Shown: positions 1 through 8,056 of the stretch, piece by piece
How positions within the stretch are numbered: position 1 is the stretch's first letter
Layout: the number at the start of each line of letters is the position of its first letter
Assembly (NCBI RefSeq): GCF_000177335.1
Contig: NZ_ADFP01000124.1
Coordinates: 1 to 64,000 of the forward strand
Origin: Pyramidobacter piscolens W5455
GTDB lineage: Bacteria; Synergistota; Synergistia; Synergistales; Dethiosulfovibrionaceae
DNA: 64,000 nucleotides
Direction of reading: 5' to 3'
Notes under the pieces: generated by a model
Seen by the model: the letters and a program-made list of their open reading frames with translations, nothing else
What the model was told of the DNA's origin: nothing
The model's database searches: none
Program-made: the position numbers and the translations under genes

Positions 1-44
1 GAACGGACGACGACGACGACGACGACGCGCGCGCTCCCGTTTTT
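1..44. repeat. GAC trinucleotide run at window edge
   Basis: Seven tandem GAC units (about 6-26) are followed by an alternating GC run and a short T tract. The stretch lies just past the stop codon of the ArsR-type gene. It may be intergenic simple sequence or the tail of a neighbouring gene cut by the window edge. Confidence 0.6.
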
Positions 45-434
45 TTACCCGTTCCCGTCGCGACGCCGCGGCTGCGCGCAGGGGCAGACCATGGACATCA
101 GCTCTTCGATGGCGCGGTGCAGCAGGGCCGCCGTCTCGGATGCGGCGGCTTTGTAATAGACCTCCTTGCCCTCGCGGCGGCTGACGATCAGCCCTGCGCT
201 CTTGAGCGAGCGCAGGTGGTGCGACACTGCCGGACTGGACATCTCCATCAGCGCGGAAATGTTGATCACGCACTCTTCGCCGTGGCACAGCAGCCAAAAC
301 ACGCGCATGCGCGTGGCGTCGCCGAGCTGTCTGAACACGTCGGCGACAGTCTGAAAATCGCGCACCGACGGCGCGGCGGCACAGAATTCCTCGACCGGTT
401 GGCCGTGCCGGTGCGGCAGACGGACTGGCGGCAT
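45..434 (-). CDS. ArsR/SmtB-family metal-responsive repressor
   Basis: This 129-residue protein has the size and winged-helix pattern of ArsR/SmtB repressors, which leave DNA when they bind metal. The recognition helix region (about 66-85, including SSPAVSHHLRSLKSAGL) and the wing (REGKEVYYKA) are clear. Possible metal ligands are Cys50 and Cys55 near helix 3 and a C-P-C pair at 117-119 in the last helix, an arrangement closer to CadC/CmtR-type sensors than to the arsenic CVC box. It diverges from the HMA protein and P-type ATPase, so it most likely represses them in response to Zn, Cd, Pb or Co. The effector metal is inferred, not shown. Confidence 0.9.
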   Translation of the reverse strand: MPPVRLPHRHGQPVEEFCAAAPSVRDFQTVADVFRQLGDATRMRVFWLLCHGEECVINISALMEMSSPAVSHHLRSLKSAGLIVSRREGKEVYYKAAASETAALLHRAIEELMSMVCPCAQPRRRDGNG

Positions 435-539
435 GGAATCGCCTCCCTTTCTTCTTTAACTATTTACCATAAAAATCCGCCGCTGAAAAGCGTGCCGCGA
501 AATTTTCCGGCCGTTTCTCGCGCCCTCGCGAACAGAAGA

Positions 540-568
540 TTGACAGGATCGCGCCGCGGCGATACAAT
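540..568 (+). promoter_or_regulatory. Sigma70 promoter of the metal-export genes
   Basis: TTGACA (540-545), a 17-base spacer and TACAAT (563-568) form a near-consensus promoter reading into the HMA protein and ATPase. It lies in the divergent gap between these genes and the ArsR-type repressor gene. Confidence 0.8.
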
Positions 569-574
569 CTCATC

Positions 575-592
575 AACGAATAAGCATTTGTT
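575..592. promoter_or_regulatory. Candidate ArsR-family operator
   Basis: AACGAAT-AAGC-ATTTGTT is an inverted repeat with 6 of 7 matching positions. It starts seven bases after the -10 box, so it covers the expected transcription start, a normal place for an ArsR/SmtB repressor to act. The assignment to the adjacent repressor is inference. Confidence 0.5.
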
Positions 593-635
593 TAATCGTT
601 TGCCGCCCATCATTTCCAAAAAGGAGTCGCCGACC

Positions 636-854
636 ATGAAAAAGAGCTACAAAATCGAAGTGGACTGCGCCAACTGCGCCAACAAGATGGAACAGGCCGC
701 CAGGAACACGCCCGGCGTCAAAGACGCCAGCGTCAACTTCATGCTGCTGAAAATGAACGTGGAGTTCGAGGACGATCAGGATCCCCGGAGCGTCATGCCC
801 GAGGTGCTGAAAAACTGCAAAAAAGTCGAAGACGACTGCGAGATCTTCTTCTAG
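636..854 (+). CDS. Soluble heavy-metal-associated (HMA) domain protein
   Basis: This 72-residue protein is a single HMA ferredoxin-like fold with the metal-binding motif C11-A-N-C14 in the first loop. It ends in a Cys- and acid-rich tail. Such domains normally sit at the N-terminus of P1B ATPases. The ATPase encoded 146 bases downstream has none, so this looks like the detached metal-binding domain or chaperone of that pump. The start follows an AAGGAG ribosome site (620-625) and is preferred over an earlier in-frame ATG that gives no homologous sequence. A near-consensus promoter and a probable ArsR operator lie just upstream. Confidence 0.9.
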   Translation: MKKSYKIEVDCANCANKMEQAARNTPGVKDASVNFMLLKMNVEFEDDQDPRSVMPEVLKNCKKVEDDCEIFF

Positions 855-1000
855 CCGTCCGTTGCGCCCTTCACGCCGGAAAGCCGTTTTTCGCGACGGG
901 CGTTTGGGGACCGCGCCGCGCGTCAACGCGCGTTTGTATCCAAATCGAATCGGCTTTCCCGCGCCGTCTCGCGGCGGAAAGCCTCGCGGAGGGATATGCC

Positions 1001-2884
1001 ATGAACCGGAAACAGATTCACACGCTGCTGCGCATCGTCGCCGCGGCGGCGATGACGACCGCCCTGCACTTCGCGCGCGCTGCCGGCGCGGCGCGCTTCC
1101 TGCTTTATCTCGTGCCGTATCTGACCGTCGGCTACGACATTCTCGGCAAATCGCTCAAGGGCGTCAAAAACCGCCAGATCTTCGACGAGAATTTCCTCAT
1201 GGCCGTGGCCACGATCGGCGCCATGGCGCTGGCCGTTTACGAGGACGGCGACTACACCGAGGCCATCGCCGTCATGCTCTTCTACCAGACCGGCGAACTG
1301 TTCCAGAGCTACGCCGTCGGCAAAAGCCGCCGCAGCATCGGCGCCCTCATGGATATCCGCCCCGATTACGCCAACGTCGAACGAAACGGCCGCCTCGAGC
1401 GCGTCGATCCCGACGAGGTCGCCCCCGGCACGGTCATCGTCGTCCAGCCCGGCGAGAAAGTGCCCATCGACGGCGTCGTCGCCGGCGGACGCTCGACGCT
1501 CGATACCGCCGCCCTCACCGGCGAGAGCGCGCCGCGCGAAATCGAACCCGGCGACGAGATCCTTTCCGGCTGCATCAACATGAGCGGCGTGCTCCAAGTG
1601 AAAACCACGCGCGAGTTCGGCGAGTCCACCGCCTCGAAGATTCTCGACCTGGTCGAGAACGCCAGTTCGCGCAAATCCAAGTCGGAAGAGTTCATCGGCA
1701 AGTTCGCGCGCGTCTACACGCCCGCCGTGTGCAGCGGCGCGCTGGCGCTGGCCGTGCTGCCGCCGCTGGCGCGATTTTTCGCGATGGGACTTTCCCCAAA
1801 CTGGGGCGACTGGCTCTACCGCGCCCTCACCTTCCTCGTCATCAGCTGCCCCTGCGCGCTGGTCGTCAGCATTCCGCTCACGTTCTTCGCCGGGCTGGGC
1901 GGCGCCAGCCGCGAAGGCGTGCTCGTCAAAGGCTCCAACTATCTCGAAACGCTGGCGAACACGAAATGCGTCGTCTTCGACAAGACCGGCACGCTCACGC
2001 AAGGCGTCTTCGAAGTCAGCGACGTGCACCACTGCCCCATCGAGCGCAAGCGCCTGCTCGAGTTCGCCGCGCTGGCCGAAAGCGCTTCGCCGCACCCGAT
2101 CAGCAAGTCGCTGCGCCTCGCCTACGGCAAACCGATCGACCGCGCCCGCGTTTCCGACGTCCGCGAGATCAGCGGCGAGGGCGTCACCGCCGTCGTGGAC
2201 GGACTGCCCGTCGCCGCCGGCAACGTCAAACTCATGGAGCGCCTCGGCATCCCCTGCATCCGCTGCCGCAGCGCCGGCTCGATCGTGCACATGGCCGTCA
2301 GCGGCGAGTACGCGGGACACATCGTCATCTCCGACGTGATCAAGCCCAACGCCAAGGAGGCCGTGGCGCGGCTCAAGGCTGCCGGCGTGAAAAAGACCGT
2401 CATGCTCACGGGGGACCGCCGCCCCGCCGCCGAGCAGACCGCGCGGGAGCTCGGCGTCGACGAATTCCACGCCGAACTGCTGCCCGCCGATAAAGTCGCC
2501 ACGGTGGAGGAACTGCTGGCACGCCAGCCCATCGGCGAAAAGCTGGCTTTCGTCGGCGACGGCCTCAATGACGCGCCCGTGCTTTCGCGCGCCGACGTCG
2601 GCATCGCCATGGGCGCCATGGGCAGCGACGCCGCCATCGAGGCCGCCGACGTCGTGCTGATGGACGACGATCCCCTCAAGATCGTCAAGGCCATCGGGAT
2701 CGCGCGCAAATGCCTGGGCATCGTGCGCCAGAACATCTGCTTCGCCCTCGGCGTCAAGCTCGCCTGCCTGGCGCTCGGCGCTCTGGGGCTCGCCAACATG
2801 TGGCTGGCCGTCTTCGCCGACGTCGGCGTCATGGTGCTGGCCGTGCTCAACGCCATCCGCGCGCTGTTCGTCAAAAACCTGTGA
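1001..2884 (+). CDS. Heavy-metal P1B-type ATPase (ZntA/CadA-like exporter)
   Basis: This 627-residue inner-membrane pump has the P-type ATPase hallmarks: C283-P-C285 in the transport helix, the phosphorylation loop D327-KTGT, an SPHP-type nucleotide site (SASPHPIS) and the hinge GDGLNDAP starting near 519. The last two helices carry the conserved Lys (GVKLA) and Asp (VFADVG) typical of P1B-2 Zn/Cd/Pb pumps rather than copper pumps. The usual N-terminal HMA domain is missing and is probably supplied by the small protein upstream. GCGGAGGG precedes the ATG. Co-location with an ArsR-type repressor supports a detoxification role; the exact metal is inferred. Confidence 0.93.
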   Translation: MNRKQIHTLLRIVAAAAMTTALHFARAAGAARFLLYLVPYLTVGYDILGKSLKGVKNRQIFDENFLMAVATIGAMALAVYEDGDYTEAIAVMLFYQTGELFQSYAVGKSRRSIGALMDIRPDYANVERNGRLERVDPDEVAPGTVIVVQPGEKVPIDGVVAGGRSTLDTAALTGESAPREIEPGDEILSGCINMSGVLQVKTTREFGESTASKILDLVENASSRKSKSEEFIGKFARVYTPAVCSGALALAVLPPLARFFAMGLSPNWGDWLYRALTFLVISCPCALVVSIPLTFFAGLGGASREGVLVKGSNYLETLANTKCVVFDKTGTLTQGVFEVSDVHHCPIERKRLLEFAALAESASPHPISKSLRLAYGKPIDRARVSDVREISGEGVTAVVDGLPVAAGNVKLMERLGIPCIRCRSAGSIVHMAVSGEYAGHIVISDVIKPNAKEAVARLKAAGVKKTVMLTGDRRPAAEQTARELGVDEFHAELLPADKVATVEELLARQPIGEKLAFVGDGLNDAPVLSRADVGIAMGAMGSDAAIEAADVVLMDDDPLKIVKAIGIARKCLGIVRQNICFALGVKLACLALGALGLANMWLAVFADVGVMVLAVLNAIRALFVKNL

Positions 2885-3050
2885 GAGCGAAACAGGAAAA
2901 CCGCGCCTTAAAAGGCTTGCTTCTCGGCGGAGGCACCAAAACGCGGAGAAAAGCGGAAGACAAAATTCTTTTTAGAAAAAGACTGCCGCGTTCTCGACAT
3001 TTCGCCCCGCGCCCTGAAGCGCGGAAGCGAAAACGGTCGGACGGCGCGAA

Positions 3051-3086
3051 GCGCCTGACAGCCGCTGGGCTGTCGGGCGCTTTTTT
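3051..3086 (+). terminator. Intrinsic terminator after the metal ATPase
   Basis: A GC-rich hairpin (GCGCCTGACAGC paired with GCTGTCGGGCGC, nearly perfect) is followed at once by six T residues. It lies about 170 bases past the ATPase stop codon. Confidence 0.8.
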
Positions 3087-3202
3087 CATGGCGGATTTTC
3101 GACGCGGAGCTCGCGCGCTGACGCCGCTTCGGGGAAATCTTCTAGAAGCGCGCTCAAAAATCCGCGAGCGACGGGCAACGCGTGACACGCTATTTACGCG
3201 CC

Positions 3203-3249
3203 TTGACACAAATTTGCGTTATGATATTATTACGTCGTGGCACGATAAT
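3203..3249 (+). promoter_or_regulatory. Promoter and weak dyad ahead of the nickel operon
   Basis: TTGACA (3203-3208), a 16-base spacer and TATTAT (3225-3230) make a good sigma70 promoter. ATTAT-N14-ATAAT (3226-3249) overlaps the -10 box and start site and could be an operator for a metal sensor such as NikR. The half-sites are too short for a firm claim. Confidence 0.6.
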
Positions 3250-3358
3250 GGAACCGTCATTTTTCAAGCGGCGATTTTCCGCTTTCGAGTCGCAGAATCG
3301 CCGCGGCCCAACACAATCTTTTTCTTAATTCTTAATTTAAGTAAGGAGGAAGTATTTC

Positions 3359-4150
3359 ATGTCTCAGCGCAAAACGTTCTCCCTGTTCTCGGCGGCGCTT
3401 CTCGTCTCGGCCCTTTCCGGCGCGGCCATGGCCCACGAACTGACGCTGCGCGCCAACGGCGAGGTCAAGGAAGGCGCGCCTCTGGCGGTGTCGGTGCATT
3501 CGGGACACAAGTTCATCGTCCCCGAAGAAGTGGAAAGTCTCGAACGCGTCAAGGCCGGTCCCTTCGTGGACGGCAAGCTGATGCCCCAGCCCCTGACCGG
3601 CAACGAGAAAGGACTGTGCATCGACTTCACGGTGCCGGAAGTCAAGGCCGGCGAGTCTTTGATCGTGGTCGCCGAAAAGGACGGCGGCGTCTGGAGCGTC
3701 ACCAACGAGGGCGGCAAATCGGGGGCGCGCAAGGATCTCGAGGCTCAGGGGCTGAAGGTCAAATCGGCGGTCAAACACGACAAATACGCCAAGCTGATCC
3801 TCAACGCCTCCAAGGACGACAAGAACTTCGCCACGGCCGTCGGCCATCCGCTGGAAGTCATTCCCGTGACCAATCCGGCCGACGCCAAGGTGGGCGAGTT
3901 CTTCGAGGTGAAGGTCGTGCTCGAAGGTCAGCCTTATACGGGCCCCGTCTGGGCGACTTACGACGGCTTCGTCACCGAGTATGAGAACACCTATGCCTAC
4001 TACACCGAAGCGGAGAGCGGCACGGCGTTCATCAAGATCACCGCGCCCGGCCTCTGGGGCGTCCGCGCCCGTCAGGATGGCCTGCCCGGCGTCGAAGGGA
4101 CCTACGACAGCCGCACGGTGCGTTCCTTCCTGCTCTTCGAAGTCAAATAA
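3359..4150 (+). CDS. nikK: NikK-like exported component of nickel ECF transporter (DUF4198)
   Basis: This 263-residue protein has a signal peptide ending near A-M-A at residue 25, followed by mature HELTLRAN. A histidine at the mature N-terminus is typical of DUF4198/NikK-type proteins linked to nickel transport. The rest is a beta-rich periplasmic region with a second Ig-like half, about 165 onward. It is the first gene of nikK-nikL-nikM-nikQ-nikO, an order known from energy-coupling-factor nickel transporters with extra K and L subunits. A strong AAGGAGGA site (3343-3350) fixes the start. The likely job is periplasmic metal capture or delivery to NikM. Confidence 0.82.
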   Translation: MSQRKTFSLFSAALLVSALSGAAMAHELTLRANGEVKEGAPLAVSVHSGHKFIVPEEVESLERVKAGPFVDGKLMPQPLTGNEKGLCIDFTVPEVKAGESLIVVAEKDGGVWSVTNEGGKSGARKDLEAQGLKVKSAVKHDKYAKLILNASKDDKNFATAVGHPLEVIPVTNPADAKVGEFFEVKVVLEGQPYTGPVWATYDGFVTEYENTYAYYTEAESGTAFIKITAPGLWGVRARQDGLPGVEGTYDSRTVRSFLLFEVK

Positions 4151-4155
4151 CGATC

Positions 4156-4662
4156 ATGACGGCGCTTTCAATGTTTAAAAGAGCGGTCGCGACACTGCTG
4201 ATGGGACTCGTGCTGACGGGTCCCATTGGTTGTTTGCGCGCTTCCGCCCATGGCGTGGGATACCGCCAGTCAGATCTGCCTTCGGTGCCGCTGGAATTCT
4301 TCTACTCCACCGGCGAAACGATGAGTTATCTTGATACCAAAGTCTTCTCGCCCGCCGACGAAAAGTTCGCCAACCAGTCGGGACGCACCGACGCCGCCGG
4401 ACGCTTCGCGTTCGTTCCCGACGTGCCCGGCACATGGCGCGTGATCGTCAAGGACGACGAAGGACATCAATGCACGGCGGACATCGGCGTGACGCAGGAA
4501 TTCCTCGACGGCGGTTCCGAAAAGTCCTCCGCCCTCGCCGTCAAAGAACAGAGCGCGGTGCCTCAGGGCATGGATCTGGCGATCCGCTGCGTCCTCGGCG
4601 TCAGCCTGCTCTTCAACGTCGCCGCGTTCGTCCTGCTGGCGCGCCGCGGAAAGGCGGCCTGA
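4156..4662 (+). CDS. nikL: NikL-like membrane-anchored component of nickel ECF transporter
   Basis: This 168-residue protein has an N-terminal hydrophobic segment, then mature HGVGYRQSD with a His at the front. An Ig-like or carboxypeptidase-regulatory-like domain follows (about 45-115), then one C-terminal transmembrane helix (about 143-163) with a basic tail. This is the layout of NikL partners of NikM. It sits five bases after the nikK-like gene and just before nikM, so one transcript is near certain. The start is ambiguous: an in-frame ATG at 4171 gives a cleaner signal segment, and neither has a strong ribosome site. Confidence 0.75.
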   Translation: MTALSMFKRAVATLLMGLVLTGPIGCLRASAHGVGYRQSDLPSVPLEFFYSTGETMSYLDTKVFSPADEKFANQSGRTDAAGRFAFVPDVPGTWRVIVKDDEGHQCTADIGVTQEFLDGGSEKSSALAVKEQSAVPQGMDLAIRCVLGVSLLFNVAAFVLLARRGKAA

Positions 4663-4665
4663 ACC

Positions 4666-5274
4666 ATGCATATCAGCGAAGGCGTGCTCTCCACGGGCGC
4701 GCTGGCGGCCGGCTGGGCCATCACCGCGGCGGGAACGGCCGTGGGGTTGAAAAAGCTCAAGCCAGAGCGCATCGTGCGCGTGGCGCTGCTGTCGTCGGCG
4801 TTTTTTCTCGCGTCGCTGGTCAACGTCAAGATCGGCCCCAGCTCGACGCATCTTTCGCTCATCGCGCCGATGGGGCTCGTGCTCGGCTGGTCGGCCTTTC
4901 CCGCGGTGCTGGTGGCGCTGCTGCTGCAGGCGCTGCTGTTCCACTTCGGCGGGCTGGCGGTGCTCGGCCCCAACACGGTGGACGTGGCGCTGCCGGCGCT
5001 GCTGGTCTATCTGATTTTCGCACGGCCGATCCGCCGTCAAAGCGGCGCGGCCGCCGCGGTCTGGGCGTTCGCCGCCGGCACGCTGGCCGTGTTGCTGTGC
5101 GCCGTCGGCGTGGGGCTGTTCCTCGGCGCAACGGACGAAAACTTTCTCGGCGTGGCGAAGGTGGTTTTTCTCGCCCACGTGCCGGTCGCGTTTATCGAAG
5201 GCGCGATCACGGCGTTCATGGTGACGTGGCTGAAAAAAGTTTCGCCGGAGTTCCTGGCAGGCGTCGACCGCTGA
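4666..5274 (+). CDS. nikM: Substrate-capture subunit of Ni/Co ECF transporter (CbiM/NikM)
   Basis: This 202-residue integral membrane protein begins M-H-I-S-E-G. In CbiM/NikM the N-terminal amine and His2 form part of the metal site, which also fixes the start codon exactly. Several hydrophobic helices follow, including the conserved GPSSTHLSLIAPMG segment with another probable ligand His. It overlaps neither neighbour but is only three bases from nikL and 16 from nikQ. Nickel rather than cobalt is favoured because the K and L partners are known from nickel systems and no cobalamin genes are nearby. Confidence 0.92.
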   Translation: MHISEGVLSTGALAAGWAITAAGTAVGLKKLKPERIVRVALLSSAFFLASLVNVKIGPSSTHLSLIAPMGLVLGWSAFPAVLVALLLQALLFHFGGLAVLGPNTVDVALPALLVYLIFARPIRRQSGAAAAVWAFAAGTLAVLLCAVGVGLFLGATDENFLGVAKVVFLAHVPVAFIEGAITAFMVTWLKKVSPEFLAGVDR

Positions 5275-5290
5275 CGAAAGGACGGCGGCC

Positions 5291-6067
5291 ATGCATCTCG
5301 ATACGGGCGACTTGTTCGCTGAAAACGCGCGCGTCCTGCTCGACGCCTTCGATCCGCGCGCGCGGATGCTCTGCGCCGCTGTCTACGCTGCGACGCTGTC
5401 GGCGATGAATCGGCCGGCCGCGCTGGCCTTCGCGGCGCTGCTGCCGGGCGCGCTGTTTTTCTGCGGGCCGCTTCGCCCCTTGTTGCGCTCGCTGCGCCAA
5501 CTCAATCTGGTCAGCTTGGCGATGACGTTCCTGCTGGCGCTGACCTGGCCGGGAAAAACGCTGTGGGGGCCGTTCACGCGCGAAGGAATCCGCCAGGGGC
5601 TTCTGATCACCGTGAGGCTGAATCTGATCTCGGTCGCGCTGCTGCGGCTGATCGCGGCCATGGGACCGGCGCGCAGCGAAACGGCGCTGGCCCGCCTGGG
5701 CTGCCCGGAAAAGCTGCGCGTTCTGCTGCTGCTCACGCTGCGCGGCATTTATCTGCTGGCCGAACGCATGGCCACGGCCCTGCAGGCCGTCAACCTGCGC
5801 AGCGGTTCGCGCCCTTCGGGACGCTCGCCGGACTTGAAGGGGACGCTGCGCTGGCGCGTGTTCGCTTTCATGGCGGCGAGCGCGCTGCTGCAAAGCTCCG
5901 ACCGCTCGGAACGCATGATGCTGGCGCTGAACTGCCGCGGCGGTCTGGCGGGCTTCGCCGCGGCGCAGCCGCTGCACTGGCGAATCCGAGACACAGCGCT
6001 GGCCGTTTTCTGCGCGATCTTGCTGGCAGCGGCGCTGGCGCTCGATTTTTCGGGAGGCGTCCAATGA
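5291..6067 (+). CDS. nikQ: ECF transporter transmembrane T component (CbiQ/NikQ)
   Basis: This 258-residue protein has several hydrophobic helices and, in the C-terminal half, the arginine-rich coupling segments typical of T components (LRSGSRPSGRSPD and ALNCRGGL, resembling the A-R-G signatures that contact the ATPase). It lies between nikM and the ATPase gene, and its stop overlaps the ATPase start (ATGA at 6064-6067), which implies translational coupling. It transmits ATP-driven motion to NikM. Confidence 0.9.
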   Translation: MHLDTGDLFAENARVLLDAFDPRARMLCAAVYAATLSAMNRPAALAFAALLPGALFFCGPLRPLLRSLRQLNLVSLAMTFLLALTWPGKTLWGPFTREGIRQGLLITVRLNLISVALLRLIAAMGPARSETALARLGCPEKLRVLLLLTLRGIYLLAERMATALQAVNLRSGSRPSGRSPDLKGTLRWRVFAFMAASALLQSSDRSERMMLALNCRGGLAGFAAAQPLHWRIRDTALAVFCAILLAAALALDFSGGVQ

Positions 6068-6807
6068 ATCCGCCCCAATCGGAAAAATCCACCTGCCCGC
6101 TGGAAGTGCGAGCGCTCCACTACAGCTACCCCGACGGGCACAAGGCGCTGAACGGCGTGTCGTTCCGCCTGCGCGAAAACGAGAAACTCGCGCTCGTCGG
6201 ACCGAACGGTTCCGGCAAGTCGACGCTGCTGCTCCATCTGGCCGGGGGCATCGCCGCCCGGGACGAGATCCGGCTGTGGGGGCGCCCCGCCGGCGCGGAA
6301 GAGCTGCGCCGCGCCGTCGGCCTGATCTTTCAGGAGCCGGACGACCAGCTCTTCATGCCGCAGGTCGCCGACGACGTGGCCTTCGGCCTCGTCGCCCGCG
6401 GCGTGCCCGCCGCCGAGGCGCGGCGAAAGGCGATGGAAATGCTCGACCGTCTGGGCGCGGCGCACCTGGCCGAGCGTCCGCCGCACCGCCTTTCCGGCGG
6501 CGAAAAGCGTCTGGCCGCTTTGGCCGGGATCCTGGTCATGGAGCCGCAGGTGATCGTTCTCGACGAACCGACGTCGGCGCTCGATCCGCGCGCGCGGCGG
6601 CGCGTCATCGAAACCCTGCGCGCGTTGTCCCAGCCGCTGATCCTCACCACGCACGACCTTGACATGGCGCTCGACGTGTGCAGCCGCGCCGCGCTGCTCT
6701 ACGACGGGGCTGTCGCCGCGGAAGGACCTCTGCCCGATCTGTTCCGCGACAAAGAGCTGCTGGAACGCAACGGCCTCGAACTGCCGCTGCGGTATTCCGC
6801 CACGTGA
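6064..6807 (+). CDS. nikO: ECF transporter ATPase (CbiO/NikO)
   Basis: This 247-residue ABC ATPase has Walker A GPNGSGKST (about 46-54), the Q-loop segment FQEPDDQLF typical of ECF ATPases, signature LSGGEKR, Walker B with DEPTSALD and the switch His in TTHDLD. The start overlaps the nikQ stop (ATGA); a longer upstream reading frame is not homologous. It powers nickel or cobalt import and is the last gene before a strong terminator. Confidence 0.93.
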   Translation: MNPPQSEKSTCPLEVRALHYSYPDGHKALNGVSFRLRENEKLALVGPNGSGKSTLLLHLAGGIAARDEIRLWGRPAGAEELRRAVGLIFQEPDDQLFMPQVADDVAFGLVARGVPAAEARRKAMEMLDRLGAAHLAERPPHRLSGGEKRLAALAGILVMEPQVIVLDEPTSALDPRARRRVIETLRALSQPLILTTHDLDMALDVCSRAALLYDGAVAAEGPLPDLFRDKELLERNGLELPLRYSAT

Positions 6808-6823
6808 TCCGACGTTCCAAAAG

Positions 6824-6872
6824 ACATCGGGGTGTTCGCACAATGACCGTGCGAACACCCCGATGTTTTTTT
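6824..6872 (+). terminator. Strong intrinsic terminator, probably bidirectional
   Basis: A perfect 18-bp stem (6824-6841 with 6849-6866, seven-base loop) is followed by six T residues. A short A run precedes it on the + strand, so it may also serve the convergent binding-protein gene on the minus strand. Confidence 0.9.
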
Positions 6873-6882
6873 GCCCGCGGAA

Positions 6883-6898
6883 TGTTCCACGTGGAACA
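6883..6898. promoter_or_regulatory. parS-type ParB-binding palindrome, copy 1
   Basis: TGTTCCACGTGGAACA fits the known chromosomal parS form TGTTNCACGTGNAACA with no mismatch. Here the symmetry extends to 26 bp (6878-6903). It lies between convergent genes, 11 bases after a terminator T run. Confidence 0.75.
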
Positions 6899-6908
6899 TT
6901 CCGTTCGT

Positions 6909-7658
6909 TCACTTTTTGAACCACTTGTCGCGCAGGGCCTGAAGCTCGCCGTTTTTGTCCATCTCCTCGATGATCCGGCTCACGGCGGCCGTCAGTTCCA
7001 CGTTTTTCTTGGAGATGGCGATCGCCTTGTCGGCGCCGGTGATCTGCCTGTTGAAGGCGATGGCGATCTTGCCGTCGAAATCCTTGGCCTTGACGTAGGC
7101 CTTGGCGGCGGGAATGCCCATGAGGGTTGCGTCGACGCGCCCGAGCGCCACTTCGCGCACGCACTCGTCGAACTTCTGGTAGGTCTTGACTTCGACGTTG
7201 CCGAGGGCGCGCGCAAAGGTCTCCTGCACGGTGCCAATCTGTACGGCGACGGTTTTGCCGGCCAGATCGTCGGCGCTTTTGGGCTGATAGTCGACGCGAG
7301 TGACGAAAGCGCTGTAGGAAATCTCGTAAGGCGACGAAAAGCTGACGCGTTTGGCGCGCTCCGGCGTCGCCGAAAGGCCGGCCGAGACCAGATCGATCTT
7401 GTCGGCCATCAGCGACGGCAGCAGCGAATCGAAGGGCATATCGAGCCACTGCAATTTTTTGCCCAGCTTTCTGGCGATGGCTTCGGTCATGTCGACATCA
7501 AAGCCGACCAAGTCGCCGGACTGCCCGTGGAACTCATACGGCGGATAGGCGCCTGACGTGCCGACGATCAGCGTTTCCTTATCCATTGCCGAAGCGGCGA
7601 AAGCCGCCGCGGCGATCCAAACGGAAAAAGCGGCCACTACGGAAATACGTTTCCACAT
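6909..7658 (-). CDS. Periplasmic amino-acid binding protein (family 3)
   Basis: This 249-residue protein has a signal peptide (about 1-24) and the family 3 solute-binding fold: TSGAYPPYEF, GFDVDMTEAIARKLG, DLVSAGLSATPERAKRVSFSSPY. These match glutamine, cystine or basic-amino-acid ABC receptors. TAGGAGGG precedes the ATG. No permease or ATPase gene is adjacent, so it must serve a transporter encoded elsewhere. Its 3' end is convergent with nikO and shares the terminator and parS-like site. The ligand cannot be set from sequence alone; its nearness to argG is only a weak hint at arginine. Confidence 0.88.
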   Translation of the reverse strand: MWKRISVVAAFSVWIAAAAFAASAMDKETLIVGTSGAYPPYEFHGQSGDLVGFDVDMTEAIARKLGKKLQWLDMPFDSLLPSLMADKIDLVSAGLSATPERAKRVSFSSPYEISYSAFVTRVDYQPKSADDLAGKTVAVQIGTVQETFARALGNVEVKTYQKFDECVREVALGRVDATLMGIPAAKAYVKAKDFDGKIAIAFNRQITGADKAIAISKKNVELTAAVSRIIEEMDKNGELQALRDKWFKK

Positions 7659-7898
7659 GCTGTTCCCTCCTAAAAATCGGTTTATTATGTCGCAGGCTAT
7701 AAACTAACCTTGAAGCGGATCATAGTTCACTAAAGTTTATTTGTCAATAGATAATAAATAATTATTTACTTCCGTCTCAAATCTCGACAGTTGCAGAGTG
7801 AAACCTTGAAAATTACGGCATGAAAGGCGTAGCCGCTCGTTGAAAAAACGATATGCCTTCGACATCCCGCGGCCATTGTGCATGAAACGCTGAATGAT

Positions 7899-7920
7899 AA
7901 TAAATGTAAGTTCATTTATT
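7899..7920. promoter_or_regulatory. Perfect inverted repeat upstream of the argG promoter
   Basis: AATAAATG and CATTTATT are exact reverse complements separated by six bases. The repeat ends 22 bases before the -35 box of the argG promoter. It is a plausible operator, but it does not fit the ArgR box pattern (TGAAT...ATTCA), so no regulator is named. Confidence 0.45.
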
Positions 7921-7942
7921 TAACGCCAATTAAAATTTTATA

Positions 7943-7970
7943 TTGACCAGAGAATAAATTATGGTATAGT
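7943..7970 (+). promoter_or_regulatory. Promoter of argG
   Basis: TTGACC (7943-7948), 16 bases, then TATAGT (7965-7970). Transcription would start about 220 bases before the argG ATG, leaving a long leader. Confidence 0.65.
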
Positions 7971-8056
7971 AACACACAACAATCTCAACTTACGCTCAAA
8001 TACCTGCGGGCCGCACACAGCGGCCCACGTTCGGCAAAGAAAGGAGGCGGAGCGGA

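Larger units (their letters stand above)
2885..3358. other. 474-base gap between ATPase and nickel operon
   Basis: No convincing gene is seen. The gap holds a small hairpin (2967-2982, seven-base arms), the ATPase terminator and the promoter of the nickel operon, which are listed separately. Confidence 0.7.
7659..8056. other. Divergent intergenic region ahead of argG
   Basis: This AT-rich stretch separates the binding-protein gene from argG and contains no gene. It holds the argG promoter, a perfect inverted repeat and a short hairpin at 8008-8026 (GGGCCGC with GCGGCCC), described here or separately. Confidence 0.7.

Noticed and set aside
923-2470. A 515-codon antisense frame in the metal ATPase
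   Set aside because: Shadow of the ATPase; the composition is Asp/Val/Gly/Ala-rich with no fold signature.
7899-7920. ArgR box upstream of argG
   Set aside because: The repeat is perfect but its half-sites point the wrong way for the TGAAT/ATTCA pattern, so only a generic operator is claimed.
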